7,095 nt of DNA from an uncultured Collinsella sp. (GCA_902492755.1 CABUNB010000060.1:1-7095); one strand, 5' to 3'; positions 1 to 6,957 are shown, numbered from the stretch's first letter. Notes: generated by a model from the letters alone, not told the origin. Numbers and translations are program-made.

Positions 1-24
1 TTTATCGCGAGTTCCGCACGAACA

Positions 25-47
25 GGAGGCCACTTAATGTGGCCTCC
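25..47 (-). terminator. Perfect hairpin downstream of the operon, possible terminator without a T-tract
   Basis: GGAGGCCAC (25-33) and GTGGCCTCC (39-47) form a perfect 9-bp stem with a TTAAT loop, about 80 bases past the tsaD stop codon. The position suits the end of the operon, and a gene converging from the left could share it. Neither strand shows a run of Ts after the stem, so it is not a textbook intrinsic terminator; it may need a factor such as Rho or act mainly to stabilise an RNA 3' end. The strand given assumes it serves this operon. Confidence 0.5.
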
Positions 48-82
48 GTCGTGAGCAGGACTGTAGAGCAGGAAAGTTCATA

Positions 83-119
83 TGCGGCCGTTGGCGCCCG
101 GGCAGCGCCGGGGACCGCA
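83..119. other. Weak GC-rich stem-loop just after the tsaD stop codon
   Basis: TGCGGCC (83-89) can pair with GG-A-CCGCA (112-119), and GGCGC (93-97) with GCGCC (105-109), giving an interrupted stem with a 3-by-2 internal loop, one bulged A and a 7-base loop. No T-run follows on the minus strand. It begins only ten bases beyond the end of the coding frame. It could help termination together with the hairpin at 25-47, or be a chance result of high GC. The rest of 1-128 shows no credible gene. Confidence 0.22.
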
Positions 120-128
120 CCCGTACGA

Positions 129-2513
129 CTATAGCGTCATGTTCGGATCGGCATCGACGTCGAACGGCGAGATTTCGCCTCGGTCGAATTTACGGCGGGC
201 AACCTCCGCGATCATGGCTGCGTTATCGGTACAGGCAGACAAGGGCGGCACCGTCACGCGGATCCCCTGACGCCCAAGCTTCTTGATCATCATCTCGCGC
301 AGATGCGGATTAGCCGAGACGCCGCCGCCGATGCAGTATTCCTTGCATCCGGTGGCATGCAGGGCGTTTTTGGCCTTCTTGTACTGCACGTCAAAGACAG
401 CTGCCTCAAACGAAGCTGCCAGATCGGGCAGGTGAATCGTGCGCCCGGCCTTGGTCTCCTGTTCAATGTAGAGCGTCACGGCCGTTTTAAGCCCCGAAAG
501 CGAGAAACGATAGTCTCCCCTGCTGTTGAGCGCGCGAGGAAAATCGATCGCCTTGGGATTGCCCGTCTCGGCCAGCTTGGAGATGATGGGGCCACCGGGA
601 TAGCCCAGACCCAACGCCTTGGCTACCTTGTCGAAGGCCTCGCCCACAGCATCGTCGAGTGTCTCACCAAGTACCTCGTAGTCGCCCCATGCCTTCACGT
701 GAACAAGCATGGTATGACCGCCCGAGACGAGCGTGAAGATAAACGGCGGCTTGAGGTCGGGCTGCGCCAGCAGGTTGGCAAACAGGTGCCCCTCCAGATG
801 GTTGACGCACACGAGCGGTTTACCGGCGGCATAGGCAAAGCCCTTGGCGAAGGCGACGCCCACTACCAGAGCGCCCACCAGGCCCGGACCCTGTGTCACG
901 CCAACAGCGGCGAGTTCGCTCGGCGCGATGGCTCCACCCTCAAGACCAAGCGATGCTGCGGCATCCTCAAGCGCCGCATCCACGACACTCACAATCACCT
1001 CAACGTGTTTGCGCGAGGCGATCTCGGGCACCACGCCGCCAAAGCGGGCATGAAAATCAATTTGCGTCGACACCTGGTTGGCCAGCATATTGCCATCCGC
1101 ATCGATAATCGCCACGGCCGTCTCGTCGCAGGAACTCTCGATGGCAAGCACTAGGCGGCGGCGCTCAATTTCGGCACGCTCCCCCTCGGAGCGCCTAGGC
1201 GCAGGCAGCGGCCATACGCGCTGCTCGGCTGCCGTCGGCTCGGGCGAGGCGTTATCGACCGGAAGCACCAGGGGCAGCGGAGCCGTCATGACGATGGCAT
1301 CCTTGCCGGCACCATAGTAGCCACGGCGCCGTCCTGCCTCGGTAAAGCCCAGAGCGTTATAAAGCGCGATCGCTCCCTCGTTGCCATCCTCGACCTCGAG
1401 CGAAGCCGTGGTGCAGCCGAGCATCTGGGCATCATAGCTCACATGCGACAGCAGCTTGCGGGCAATGCCCTCACGGCGATGTGCCGGGTCGACGGCGACA
1501 TCCAGAATCTGCACATCACCGTCCACGACCATACCGCCGGCAAGGCCCAGCAGCTTGCCGTCGTCGTGTGCCACCCACCAACTACGCGGCGCAGCGACGT
1601 CCTCGCCCAGCTCGGACAGGAACATGCCCGGCGTCCACGCCTCGTGTCCGGCACCTTCAAAGCAGGCGGCCTCCAGCGCGCTCGCGCCCTCGGCATCCGC
1701 CGCGCCCATGGGACGAAACTGCAGATGACGACCGGCGAGCTCATCGGCAACGCCCGTAATTTCGCTGTGCGCACTCTCGGCAAGGCCAAGACGCTTGCGC
1801 TCGTTTTCCTCGGCATCCGAAAGGCGCGTGTAAATCGGCAGGACGCGGGCCGGATCGCCGTCACCCGCAGCGTGCGCGAGCAGCAAGCCCTCGCCCGAAG
1901 GCCACCACAGGTCGCGCTCCACGCAGCGGGCGGTCTCGTCCTCACCCAGCAGCTTGCCATAGCGCACGAGACCGTCACCGGTCAGCTGAACCTGGTCCCA
2001 GTCCGCTGCTCGGCGCCACTCATCGAGCGCCACGGCGGCCTTGACCACGTGTTCGCGCTCAAATTGACGCTCGGGACCCTCATCGACCAGCATATACAGC
2101 GCCGGATATACCTCACCGCGCATAGCATCGGCCAAGATACCAAGCTTGCCACGCACGCCAGCCTTCCACGCCGTCCAAGCGCAAGCGTCGAGCGTCGACA
2201 CGCCCAGCAGCGGAACATTGGCACCACGCGCGAGGCCCTTGGCAGTGGAGATGCCGATGCGCACACCCGTAAAGGACCCCGGGCCGCGGCCGACCACGTA
2301 GCAACCAACATCGCCGCGATCCAGACCGGCTTGAGCCAGCACGCCATCAACGGTATTCACGAGCTCAACGTTGGCGTGACGGCGACACATGTGGTCGCCA
2401 CTCACGAGCTTCGTCTCGCCCGTCCGCCCATCAATCCAGCTTGCCGCGCAGGCAAGCATGTCGGTCGAGGTATCGAGCGCCACCACCAGCGCGTTGTCGT
2501 TATGCAAGCTCAT
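129..2513 (-). CDS. tsaD: TsaB-RimI-TsaD triple fusion: t6A37 tRNA-modification complex subunits plus N-terminal acetyltransferase domain
   Basis: A 794-aa fusion of proteins that are separate in most bacteria. Residues 1 to ~245 are TsaB: DTSTDM at 14-19 and GRGPGSFTGVR at 75-85, the ASKHA-like scaffold that pairs with TsaD. Residues ~264-412 are a RimI-type GNAT domain: VDPAHRREGIARKLL at 341-355 (acetyl-CoA loop) and NEGAIALYNALGF at 378-390; RimI proteins acetylate ribosomal protein S18. A Pro/Ala-rich linker (~413-450) leads to TsaD (~453-794), which transfers threonylcarbamoyl to tRNA A37: IESSCDET at 458-465, FGGVVPEIASR at 491-501, NHLEGH at 571-576 with metal-binding His572 and His576, SGGHT at 597-601, FSLSGLK at 670-676, GGGVSAN at 729-735 and CTDNAAMIA at 761-769 with metal-binding Asp763. 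All three domains look complete, with no internal stop. Start: ATG 2513 has AAGG nine bases upstream and overlaps tsaE by 14 bases; a TTG at 2531 in the same frame is less likely. Last gene of the operon. TsaC/Sua5 must be encoded elsewhere. Confidence 0.95.
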   Translation of the reverse strand: MSLHNDNALVVALDTSTDMLACAASWIDGRTGETKLVSGDHMCRRHANVELVNTVDGVLAQAGLDRGDVGCYVVGRGPGSFTGVRIGISTAKGLARGANVPLLGVSTLDACAWTAWKAGVRGKLGILADAMRGEVYPALYMLVDEGPERQFEREHVVKAAVALDEWRRAADWDQVQLTGDGLVRYGKLLGEDETARCVERDLWWPSGEGLLLAHAAGDGDPARVLPIYTRLSDAEENERKRLGLAESAHSEITGVADELAGRHLQFRPMGAADAEGASALEAACFEGAGHEAWTPGMFLSELGEDVAAPRSWWVAHDDGKLLGLAGGMVVDGDVQILDVAVDPAHRREGIARKLLSHVSYDAQMLGCTTASLEVEDGNEGAIALYNALGFTEAGRRRGYYGAGKDAIVMTAPLPLVLPVDNASPEPTAAEQRVWPLPAPRRSEGERAEIERRRLVLAIESSCDETAVAIIDADGNMLANQVSTQIDFHARFGGVVPEIASRKHVEVIVSVVDAALEDAAASLGLEGGAIAPSELAAVGVTQGPGLVGALVVGVAFAKGFAYAAGKPLVCVNHLEGHLFANLLAQPDLKPPFIFTLVSGGHTMLVHVKAWGDYEVLGETLDDAVGEAFDKVAKALGLGYPGGPIISKLAETGNPKAIDFPRALNSRGDYRFSLSGLKTAVTLYIEQETKAGRTIHLPDLAASFEAAVFDVQYKKAKNALHATGCKEYCIGGGVSANPHLREMMIKKLGRQGIRVTVPPLSACTDNAAMIAEVARRKFDRGEISPFDVDADPNMTL

Positions 2514-3006
2514 CTTGTACAGCCTTATCAATCAAATGGGAAAGCTCCATTGCGCGGTCACCGTGCGCCTCGAGCGTTATCGTTCGCACATCGCTGTCGC
2601 CCTCATCACGCTTGAGCGTCACCGAAAGATACTCATCCGTCAGCTCGTCCTGGAATTGTTCGCCCCATTCCAGCAGGCAAGCACCCTCATAGCCCAGCAC
2701 ATCGAAAATGCCCGTATCCTCGAGCTCGTAGGCATGCTCCAGGCGGTATAGATCAAAGTGAAACAGCGGAATACGACCTTGATCGTGAACGGCCATGAGC
2801 GCAAACGTAGGGCTCGTAACCATATGCCCATCGCCCAACCCGCGCGAGACGCCCTTGGTAAAGTGAGTTTTGCCCACTCCCAGGCCACCGGTCAGGATGA
2901 GCACATCGCCGTCCTCGAGGCACGGTGCAATTAGCTCGCCAAAGTACTCCGTATCGGCAGCGCAAGTCGTTTTGTAAGTACCTACCCCCAGGCGCTCCAG
3001 GGACAT
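2500..3006 (-). CDS. tsaE: tRNA threonylcarbamoyladenosine biosynthesis ATPase TsaE
   Basis: ATPase that works with TsaB and TsaD in the bacterial t6A machinery, which places threonylcarbamoyl on N6 of adenosine 37 in ANN-decoding tRNAs; TsaE is thought to bind and reset the TsaB-TsaD complex. The 168-aa length suits the family. Walker A is GGLGVGKT (40-47) with Lys46 and Thr47. TSPTF (64-68) corresponds to the switch region, HFDLYRL (83-89) to the Walker B-like block with Asp85, and LEWGE (112-116) to the conserved C-terminal signature. AAGGAG (core AGGAG 3016-3012) sits 5 bases before ATG 3006; another ATG four bases upstream (3010) is out of frame. It begins 12 bases after the glycosylase stop and overlaps the start of the TsaB-RimI-TsaD gene by 14 bases, matching their shared pathway. 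Confidence 0.95.
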   Translation of the reverse strand: MSLERLGVGTYKTTCAADTEYFGELIAPCLEDGDVLILTGGLGVGKTHFTKGVSRGLGDGHMVTSPTFALMAVHDQGRIPLFHFDLYRLEHAYELEDTGIFDVLGYEGACLLEWGEQFQDELTDEYLSVTLKRDEGDSDVRTITLEAHGDRAMELSHLIDKAVQDELA

Positions 3007-3011
3007 ACATG

Positions 3012-3016
3012 CTCCT
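3012..3016 (-). promoter_or_regulatory. Ribosome-binding site of tsaE
   Basis: AGGAG, preceded by one more A, on the minus strand with a five-base spacer to the tsaE ATG at 3006. The spacer contains part of an out-of-frame ATG at 3010, which would sit only one base from the site and is therefore unlikely to be used. Confidence 0.78.
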
Positions 3017-3018
3017 TA

Positions 3019-3639
3019 TTATTCCGAGACGTCCTCTGGCGCGGGATGTCGCTCCAGATAGTCGCCCAGCATCTTAAAGTCTTCCTCCAGCAGCTCCTGC
3101 CACGCCGGATTGCGTAGCGCCGCTGCCGGATGGAACGTGGGCATTACCACAAAATGCCCCATCTGGTGGAACCTGCCGCGCAGCTTAGTAATGCCAATCT
3201 CGGTCTTTAGCACAAAGTGCGTCGCGGGGTTGCCGAGCGTCACAATAATATCGGGCCAGATGCTTCGAATCTGCTCACGCAAAAACGGCGAGCAAGCCAG
3301 CACTTCCTCGGGACGCGGATTGCGGTTTCCCGGCGGGCGGCACTTAAGCACGTTGGCAATGTAGACGTCTTCGCGTTTGAGCCCCGCCAGCGACAAAATG
3401 CCGTTGAGGTCCTCGCCTGCCGCCCCCACAAAGGGCTCGCCCTGCAAATCCTCATTGCGGCCCGGCGCCTCGCCAATAAACATCACGCGAGCGTGGGGGT
3501 TTCCCACGCCAAATACGATGTTATGGCGCGACTGGTAAAGCTGGCAAAGGTGACAATCGCCCAGAACGGCCTCGATCTCCTCGAGTGCGACCTCACGCGG
3601 CGCCTGATGGCTATGGCCGGGGATGTGCATGACGCCCAT
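3019..3639 (-). CDS. Family 4 (type 4, Fe-S) uracil-DNA glycosylase
   Basis: Predicted to remove uracil from DNA arising by cytosine deamination or dUTP incorporation, the first step of base-excision repair. Numbering from the chosen start (206 aa): cysteines 29, 32, 100 and 116 fit the four ligands of the family's 4Fe-4S cluster (CHLC at 29-32, LKCRPPGNRNP at 98-108, ACSPF at 115-119). Motif A is GEAPGRNEDLQGEPFVG (56-72). Motif B is PTFHPAAALRNP (167-178), with His170. The GEAPG form is typical of family 4, not of Ung (family 1) or Mug/TDG (family 2). An in-frame ATG at 3687 would overlap alr by 40 bases; ATG 3639 was chosen because AGGAG (3649-3645) lies exactly 5 bases upstream. A further ATG three codons later (3630) is possible. 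It lies 8 bases after the alr stop and 12 before tsaE, so it belongs to the operon, although its function is unrelated to its neighbours. Confidence 0.93.
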   Translation of the reverse strand: MGVMHIPGHSHQAPREVALEEIEAVLGDCHLCQLYQSRHNIVFGVGNPHARVMFIGEAPGRNEDLQGEPFVGAAGEDLNGILSLAGLKREDVYIANVLKCRPPGNRNPRPEEVLACSPFLREQIRSIWPDIIVTLGNPATHFVLKTEIGITKLRGRFHQMGHFVVMPTFHPAAALRNPAWQELLEEDFKMLGDYLERHPAPEDVSE

Positions 3640-3644
3640 AGCGA

Positions 3645-3649
3645 CTCCT
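3645..3649 (-). promoter_or_regulatory. Ribosome-binding site that decides the uracil-DNA glycosylase start
   Basis: AGGAG on the minus strand, overlapping the alr stop codon (TAG, 3650-3648) and followed by a five-base spacer and ATG at 3639. It favours a 206-aa protein over the 222-aa reading from ATG 3687, whose first 16 residues show no family motif and would overlap alr. Confidence 0.78.
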
Positions 3650-4793
3650 ACACGTAGACCTTGTCGAGACGCATACCAAAGCCGCAAGCGACCTCGTAGT
3701 TAATCGTGCCGCGTAGGCGCGCCATCTCGTCCATGGTAATCTCGGCATCTCCATCGCGGCCGACAATGATCATCTCGTCACCATACTCGGCCTCGGGAAT
3801 CTCATGCGCCGGGTTGGACTGAATGGCGACCATAAACTGGTCCATGCAGATATTGCCCACCTGACGCACACGCTCGCCGCGATACAGCACGTCCATACGA
3901 TTGGAAAGCGTACGCGAAAGGCCATCGGCATAACCGATCGGAAGGGTGCAGATCTGAACGCGCGTGCGCGGTACGCGGTAGGTAAAGCCGTAGCCCACGC
4001 CCTCGCCCATCGCAGGATGCGCCACGCGCGTCACACGCGCGTGGACGCTCATGACGGGATCAAGCTGCATCACGCGGCCACTCAGCTCGCACGGCTGCAT
4101 GCCATACAAGCCAACGCCGGCGCGGATCATATCAAAATGCATCGAGGGGTCGAGCATCGAGGACGGCGTGTTGGCGCAGTGCACGATACCGCACTCAAAA
4201 CCCGCATCCTTAATGGCCTGAACGGCCTCGGTAAAACGCTGACACTGCAGCTTGTAGTCCCAGCCCGAAGGTTCATCGGCCGTGGCGAAGTGCGTAAATA
4301 CGCCGTCGCACTGGATGCCGCGATGGAAACTGATGCCGCGTACAAAGTCGAGCACCTGTGTGTAGTGAACGCCGATACGATTCATGCCCGTCTCGATGGC
4401 AAGATGGTACTTGCCCACCTTGCCCGCCGCGACGGCGCATTCGCCATACGCAAGAGCAAAGTCAGACGTATAGACCGAGGGCATGATATCGAACTCGAGC
4501 AATGCAGGAATAGCCTCGATAGGCGGCTCACTTAGAATCAGGATGGGCTTAGTAATCCCGCCCTGACGGAGCCCAACGCCCTCGTTGACTGTCGCCACGG
4601 CAAACATGTCGGCACCGGCCGAATACATGATCTTGGCACACTCAACAGCTCCATGACCATAAGCATCGGCCTTGACCACGCAGCACAGGCGCTGACGTGG
4701 ATTCAACAAGTTCTTATAGGCCCTCGTGTTGCGACGGAGCGCCCCGCGGTCGATCTCGACCCAGGACCAGCGCGTCAAATCGGCTTTATTCAT
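3648..4793 (-). CDS. alr: Alanine racemase (PLP-dependent)
   Basis: Interconverts L- and D-alanine in the cytoplasm, supplying D-alanine for peptidoglycan; a fold-type III pyridoxal-phosphate enzyme. At 381 aa it has the usual length. The PLP-binding lysine is Lys41 in VVKADAYGHG (39-48). GMNRIG at 136-141 supplies the conserved Arg138, THFATAD at 167-173 and GVGLYG at 226-231 line the barrel, and GYGFTY at 267-272 holds the likely second catalytic base, Tyr268. PIGYADG at 285-291 and GNICMDQ at 313-319 (Met317, Asp318) are signature blocks of the C-terminal beta domain. Nothing essential appears missing. The gene starts two bases after the nnr TAA and has no clear ribosome-binding core at the 5-base spacing seen in most neighbours, so translation may depend on ribosomes finishing nnr. 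The pairing alr-nnr-acpS next to tsa genes is common in bacteria. Confidence 0.97.
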   Translation of the reverse strand: MNKADLTRWSWVEIDRGALRRNTRAYKNLLNPRQRLCCVVKADAYGHGAVECAKIMYSAGADMFAVATVNEGVGLRQGGITKPILILSEPPIEAIPALLEFDIMPSVYTSDFALAYGECAVAAGKVGKYHLAIETGMNRIGVHYTQVLDFVRGISFHRGIQCDGVFTHFATADEPSGWDYKLQCQRFTEAVQAIKDAGFECGIVHCANTPSSMLDPSMHFDMIRAGVGLYGMQPCELSGRVMQLDPVMSVHARVTRVAHPAMGEGVGYGFTYRVPRTRVQICTLPIGYADGLSRTLSNRMDVLYRGERVRQVGNICMDQFMVAIQSNPAHEIPEAEYGDEMIIVGRDGDAEITMDEMARLRGTINYEVACGFGMRLDKVYV

Positions 4794-4795
4794 GA

Positions 4796-6412
4796 TTAGT
4801 CATCCGACCCTTCGTCCATGATTCCCAGATCTTCGAGCGCATCCTTTGCCGCCAGCTCCATGGCAGGACCGATCAAGTCGATAAGATCGGTCGCGATAAC
4901 GCTCTTCTCACCATACTCCGTCGCCGCGGCAAAACCGGCGTAGCTGTGAAGTGCAACGGCGTACGAATACAGTAACTCCCAACGATCCATCTCGTCGCGC
5001 ATGGTGGCAAGCGTGCCGGCCAAAATACCCGCGAGAACATCACCCGAACCGGCAGTTGCCAGAGAAGCCGGACCCGAGAGTGGCAGCAGCACGCGCTCAA
5101 CGCCACAGATAGCCGTCGTCGGCCCCTTGGCTATGACCACCAGATTGTCGGAGCCTGCAGCCCAGACAACCTTCTGCGCAGCTGCAATCGCGGTACCAAG
5201 GTCGTTCACCTCGTCCCCGGCAACCAGACGCGAAAGCTCACGATAGTGCGGCGTCATAACCAACGGCTGCTCGCGACGATACATCTCGGGGTTACTATCA
5301 ATACCGTCAATGGCAATCTTAGCAAGGCAGTTGAGTGCATCGGCGTCCAAAATTAGCGGTACATCAAGCTCGAGCAAGCCCGAAACCACCTGCATAGCGC
5401 CAGCAGACGTCGTCATACCGGGACCGCACAGCACGCAGCTGTACTTCTTTGCGATCTCGCACACCGTCATGCGCGCAGCGGCGCCAAAGGAGCCGCGGGA
5501 ATCAGACGGAATAGCAAAGACGGGAATCGAAGGGAGTGCCATGCGAATGAGATTAGCGCAGGCGTCAGGAGCCGCGACTGCCACGTAACCAGCACCCGCG
5601 CGAGCTGCAGACTTGGCCGCCATAATGGCAGCACCAGGATATTGCGCAGATCCGGCGACAATAAGCGCGGAGCCACGGGAATACTTATCGATATTCGATG
5701 GTAGCGGAGCAAAGTAATCAACTAAGTCACCGGGCTCGACAATCTCGGCGGCGTGGTCGACATCATCGATGACTTCGTCAAGACGGTCGTAAAGATTGCC
5801 GCAGATCAAATCGCCAGCATACTCAGGGCCATCAGCGCTATACAGACCAATCTTGGGCGCAATCATCGTCACCGTGCGCTCGGCACGAATGCAGTCGTCA
5901 TCAACAACGCCCGTCTCGGCATTCAGACCCGAGGGGACATCAATGGATACGACACAATCGGCGCATTCATTGACCGTAGGAATCCAAATGGAGAACGGCG
6001 CACGCAGATTCCCGTGGAAACCGGTACCAAAAATGGCATCGACAACAACATCCGCCTTATCGATCAAAACCTCGAGTTCGTCACGCGAGGGACCGACGCA
6101 AACGTGCACATCGCGACCGGCAGTTCGACGAGCAACATGACGTGCCAGAGCAGCAGGAATCTCATCCGGCTCAACCGGAGAAACGATATCCACGTCCACA
6201 CCCTTGTGGCTCAGGATATCGGCGGCAACCCAACCGTCGCCGCCATTATTACCAAAACCGACCAGAACGAGAACCCGATCGGGATTGAGCTTCAAGACCT
6301 CGTTGGCGGCAAACTCACCCGCTAGCTCCATAAGCTCGGCCTTCGAAGTCCCTTCGCGTTCGATGATATCCTCGAGACGAACGACTTCTTCGGTACTCAA
6401 AACCGGTTTCAT
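4796..6412 (-). CDS. nnr: Bifunctional NAD(P)H-hydrate repair enzyme (epimerase + ADP/ATP-dependent dehydratase)
   Basis: Repairs NADH and NADPH damaged by hydration: the N-terminal half epimerises R- and S-NAD(P)HX, and the C-terminal half dehydrates S-NAD(P)HX back to NAD(P)H using ADP or ATP. The 538-aa length is normal for the fused bacterial form. Epimerase part (about 1-225): LMELAG at 28-33, GFGNNGGDG at 52-60, DAIFGTG at 125-131 and SIDVPSGL at 156-163. Dehydratase part (about 235-525, ribokinase-like): KYSRGSALIVAGS at 243-255, YPGAA at 258-262, CGPGM at 329-333, LDADALN at 355-361, MTPHYRE at 386-392, KGPTT at 429-433 and the nucleotide/catalytic loop ATAGSGDVLAGILAG at 452-466. All key motifs look intact. 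The ATG directly follows the acpS TAG, with AGGAG 5 bases before it inside acpS, so the two are probably translationally coupled. It ends with an acidic tail and TAA two bases before alr. Confidence 0.96.
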   Translation of the reverse strand: MKPVLSTEEVVRLEDIIEREGTSKAELMELAGEFAANEVLKLNPDRVLVLVGFGNNGGDGWVAADILSHKGVDVDIVSPVEPDEIPAALARHVARRTAGRDVHVCVGPSRDELEVLIDKADVVVDAIFGTGFHGNLRAPFSIWIPTVNECADCVVSIDVPSGLNAETGVVDDDCIRAERTVTMIAPKIGLYSADGPEYAGDLICGNLYDRLDEVIDDVDHAAEIVEPGDLVDYFAPLPSNIDKYSRGSALIVAGSAQYPGAAIMAAKSAARAGAGYVAVAAPDACANLIRMALPSIPVFAIPSDSRGSFGAAARMTVCEIAKKYSCVLCGPGMTTSAGAMQVVSGLLELDVPLILDADALNCLAKIAIDGIDSNPEMYRREQPLVMTPHYRELSRLVAGDEVNDLGTAIAAAQKVVWAAGSDNLVVIAKGPTTAICGVERVLLPLSGPASLATAGSGDVLAGILAGTLATMRDEMDRWELLYSYAVALHSYAGFAAATEYGEKSVIATDLIDLIGPAMELAAKDALEDLGIMDEGSDD

Positions 6413-6952
6413 CTATGCTCCTAGCGTATCTTGCGAAGCATCGCCCAGGTGCTCCGTCAATGCTGAATTCTGCAGTTGCTCAAGCTCATCTAAAACAGAG
6501 CGAGCCTCTTTAAATGTCTGCGCAACGCGTTTCTTGTTGCTCACTATTTCTTCCTTAGGCTTAGGTCGAGCATCCTCGGTGATTGCAATGGCATTAGCGA
6601 CAGCCAAGTCACCCGTAAGAGTAATAGAAAGAGCGACCTCGACAACACCCAAATCCTGGGCGATTTCGAGAGCACGACCAGAAAGCAGAGCCTTCGGTTT
6701 GCCGAGTTTATCACGCGTTACCGAAACATCCTTGCGACCCACGCCTTGACTAAAACCCGTGCCGAGAGCTTTAAGCACCGCCTCGCGCGAAGCAAAGCGG
6801 CTCGCATAGTGAGCAGCGGGACGCGATGATGCATCGCAATACGCACGCTCTTCTTCGGTAAACACACGCCGAGCAAACGACGGCGTCTTTTCAAGAATTG
6901 ATTTCATGCGGGAAATCTCGACGATATCAACGCCGATACCAGCTTCAGCCAT
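6413..6952 (-). CDS. acpS: Holo-[acyl-carrier-protein] synthase (AcpS-type phosphopantetheinyl transferase) with C-terminal extension
   Basis: Transfers 4'-phosphopantetheine from coenzyme A to the serine of apo-acyl carrier protein, in the cytoplasm, activating fatty-acid synthesis. Numbering from the chosen start (179 aa): GIGVDIV at 5-11 carries the Mg-binding Asp9; RVFTEEE lies near 29-35; RFASREAVLKALGTG at 52-66 holds Glu57 and Lys61. These are the family signature blocks. The block that normally reads S-x-S/T-H near the end of the domain reads LSITLTGD (108-115) here, with Leu112 where His is usual. The fold should end near residue 127; a charged, probably helical tail of about 50 residues follows, making the protein longer than the usual ~120 aa. 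An in-frame ATG at 6964 exists, but GGAGG (6962-6958) sits exactly 5 bases before ATG 6952, so the latter was chosen. First gene of the operon; its TAG abuts the ATG of nnr. Identification is firm; activity is inferred. Confidence 0.93.
   Translation of the reverse strand: MAEAGIGVDIVEISRMKSILEKTPSFARRVFTEEERAYCDASSRPAAHYASRFASREAVLKALGTGFSQGVGRKDVSVTRDKLGKPKALLSGRALEIAQDLGVVEVALSITLTGDLAVANAIAITEDARPKPKEEIVSNKKRVAQTFKEARSVLDELEQLQNSALTEHLGDASQDTLGA
6418..6422 (-). promoter_or_regulatory. Ribosome-binding site of nnr inside the end of acpS
   Basis: AGGAG on the minus strand, five bases before the nnr ATG at 6412. It lies in the last codons of acpS and the spacer contains the acpS stop codon, so reading of acpS should directly affect access to this site. 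Confidence 0.78.
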
Positions 6953-6957
6953 GTTCA

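Noticed and set aside
82..270. A 62-codon plus-strand frame at the left end
   Set aside because: It runs mostly antisense to the TsaD C-terminus and its product has no recognisable features.
2513..2531. TTG at 2531 as the start of the TsaB-RimI-TsaD gene (800 aa)
   Set aside because: It is a rare start codon with its nearest GGAG too far upstream, and the extra six residues precede the normal TsaB beginning; ATG 2513 is the better choice, though not proven.
1443..2615. A 390-codon open frame on the plus strand opposite the TsaB part of the fusion, and others at 303-1154, 3804-4535 and 5753-6325
   Set aside because: They lie antisense to genes with complete family motifs in GC-rich DNA, where long antisense frames arise by chance. 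Their translations are rich in Arg, His and Ala with no recognisable domain, and no clear ribosome-binding site was noted.
3637..3687. ATG 3687 as the start of the uracil-DNA glycosylase gene
   Set aside because: It would overlap alr by 40 bases and add 16 residues with no family match; AGGAG is ideally spaced for ATG 3639.
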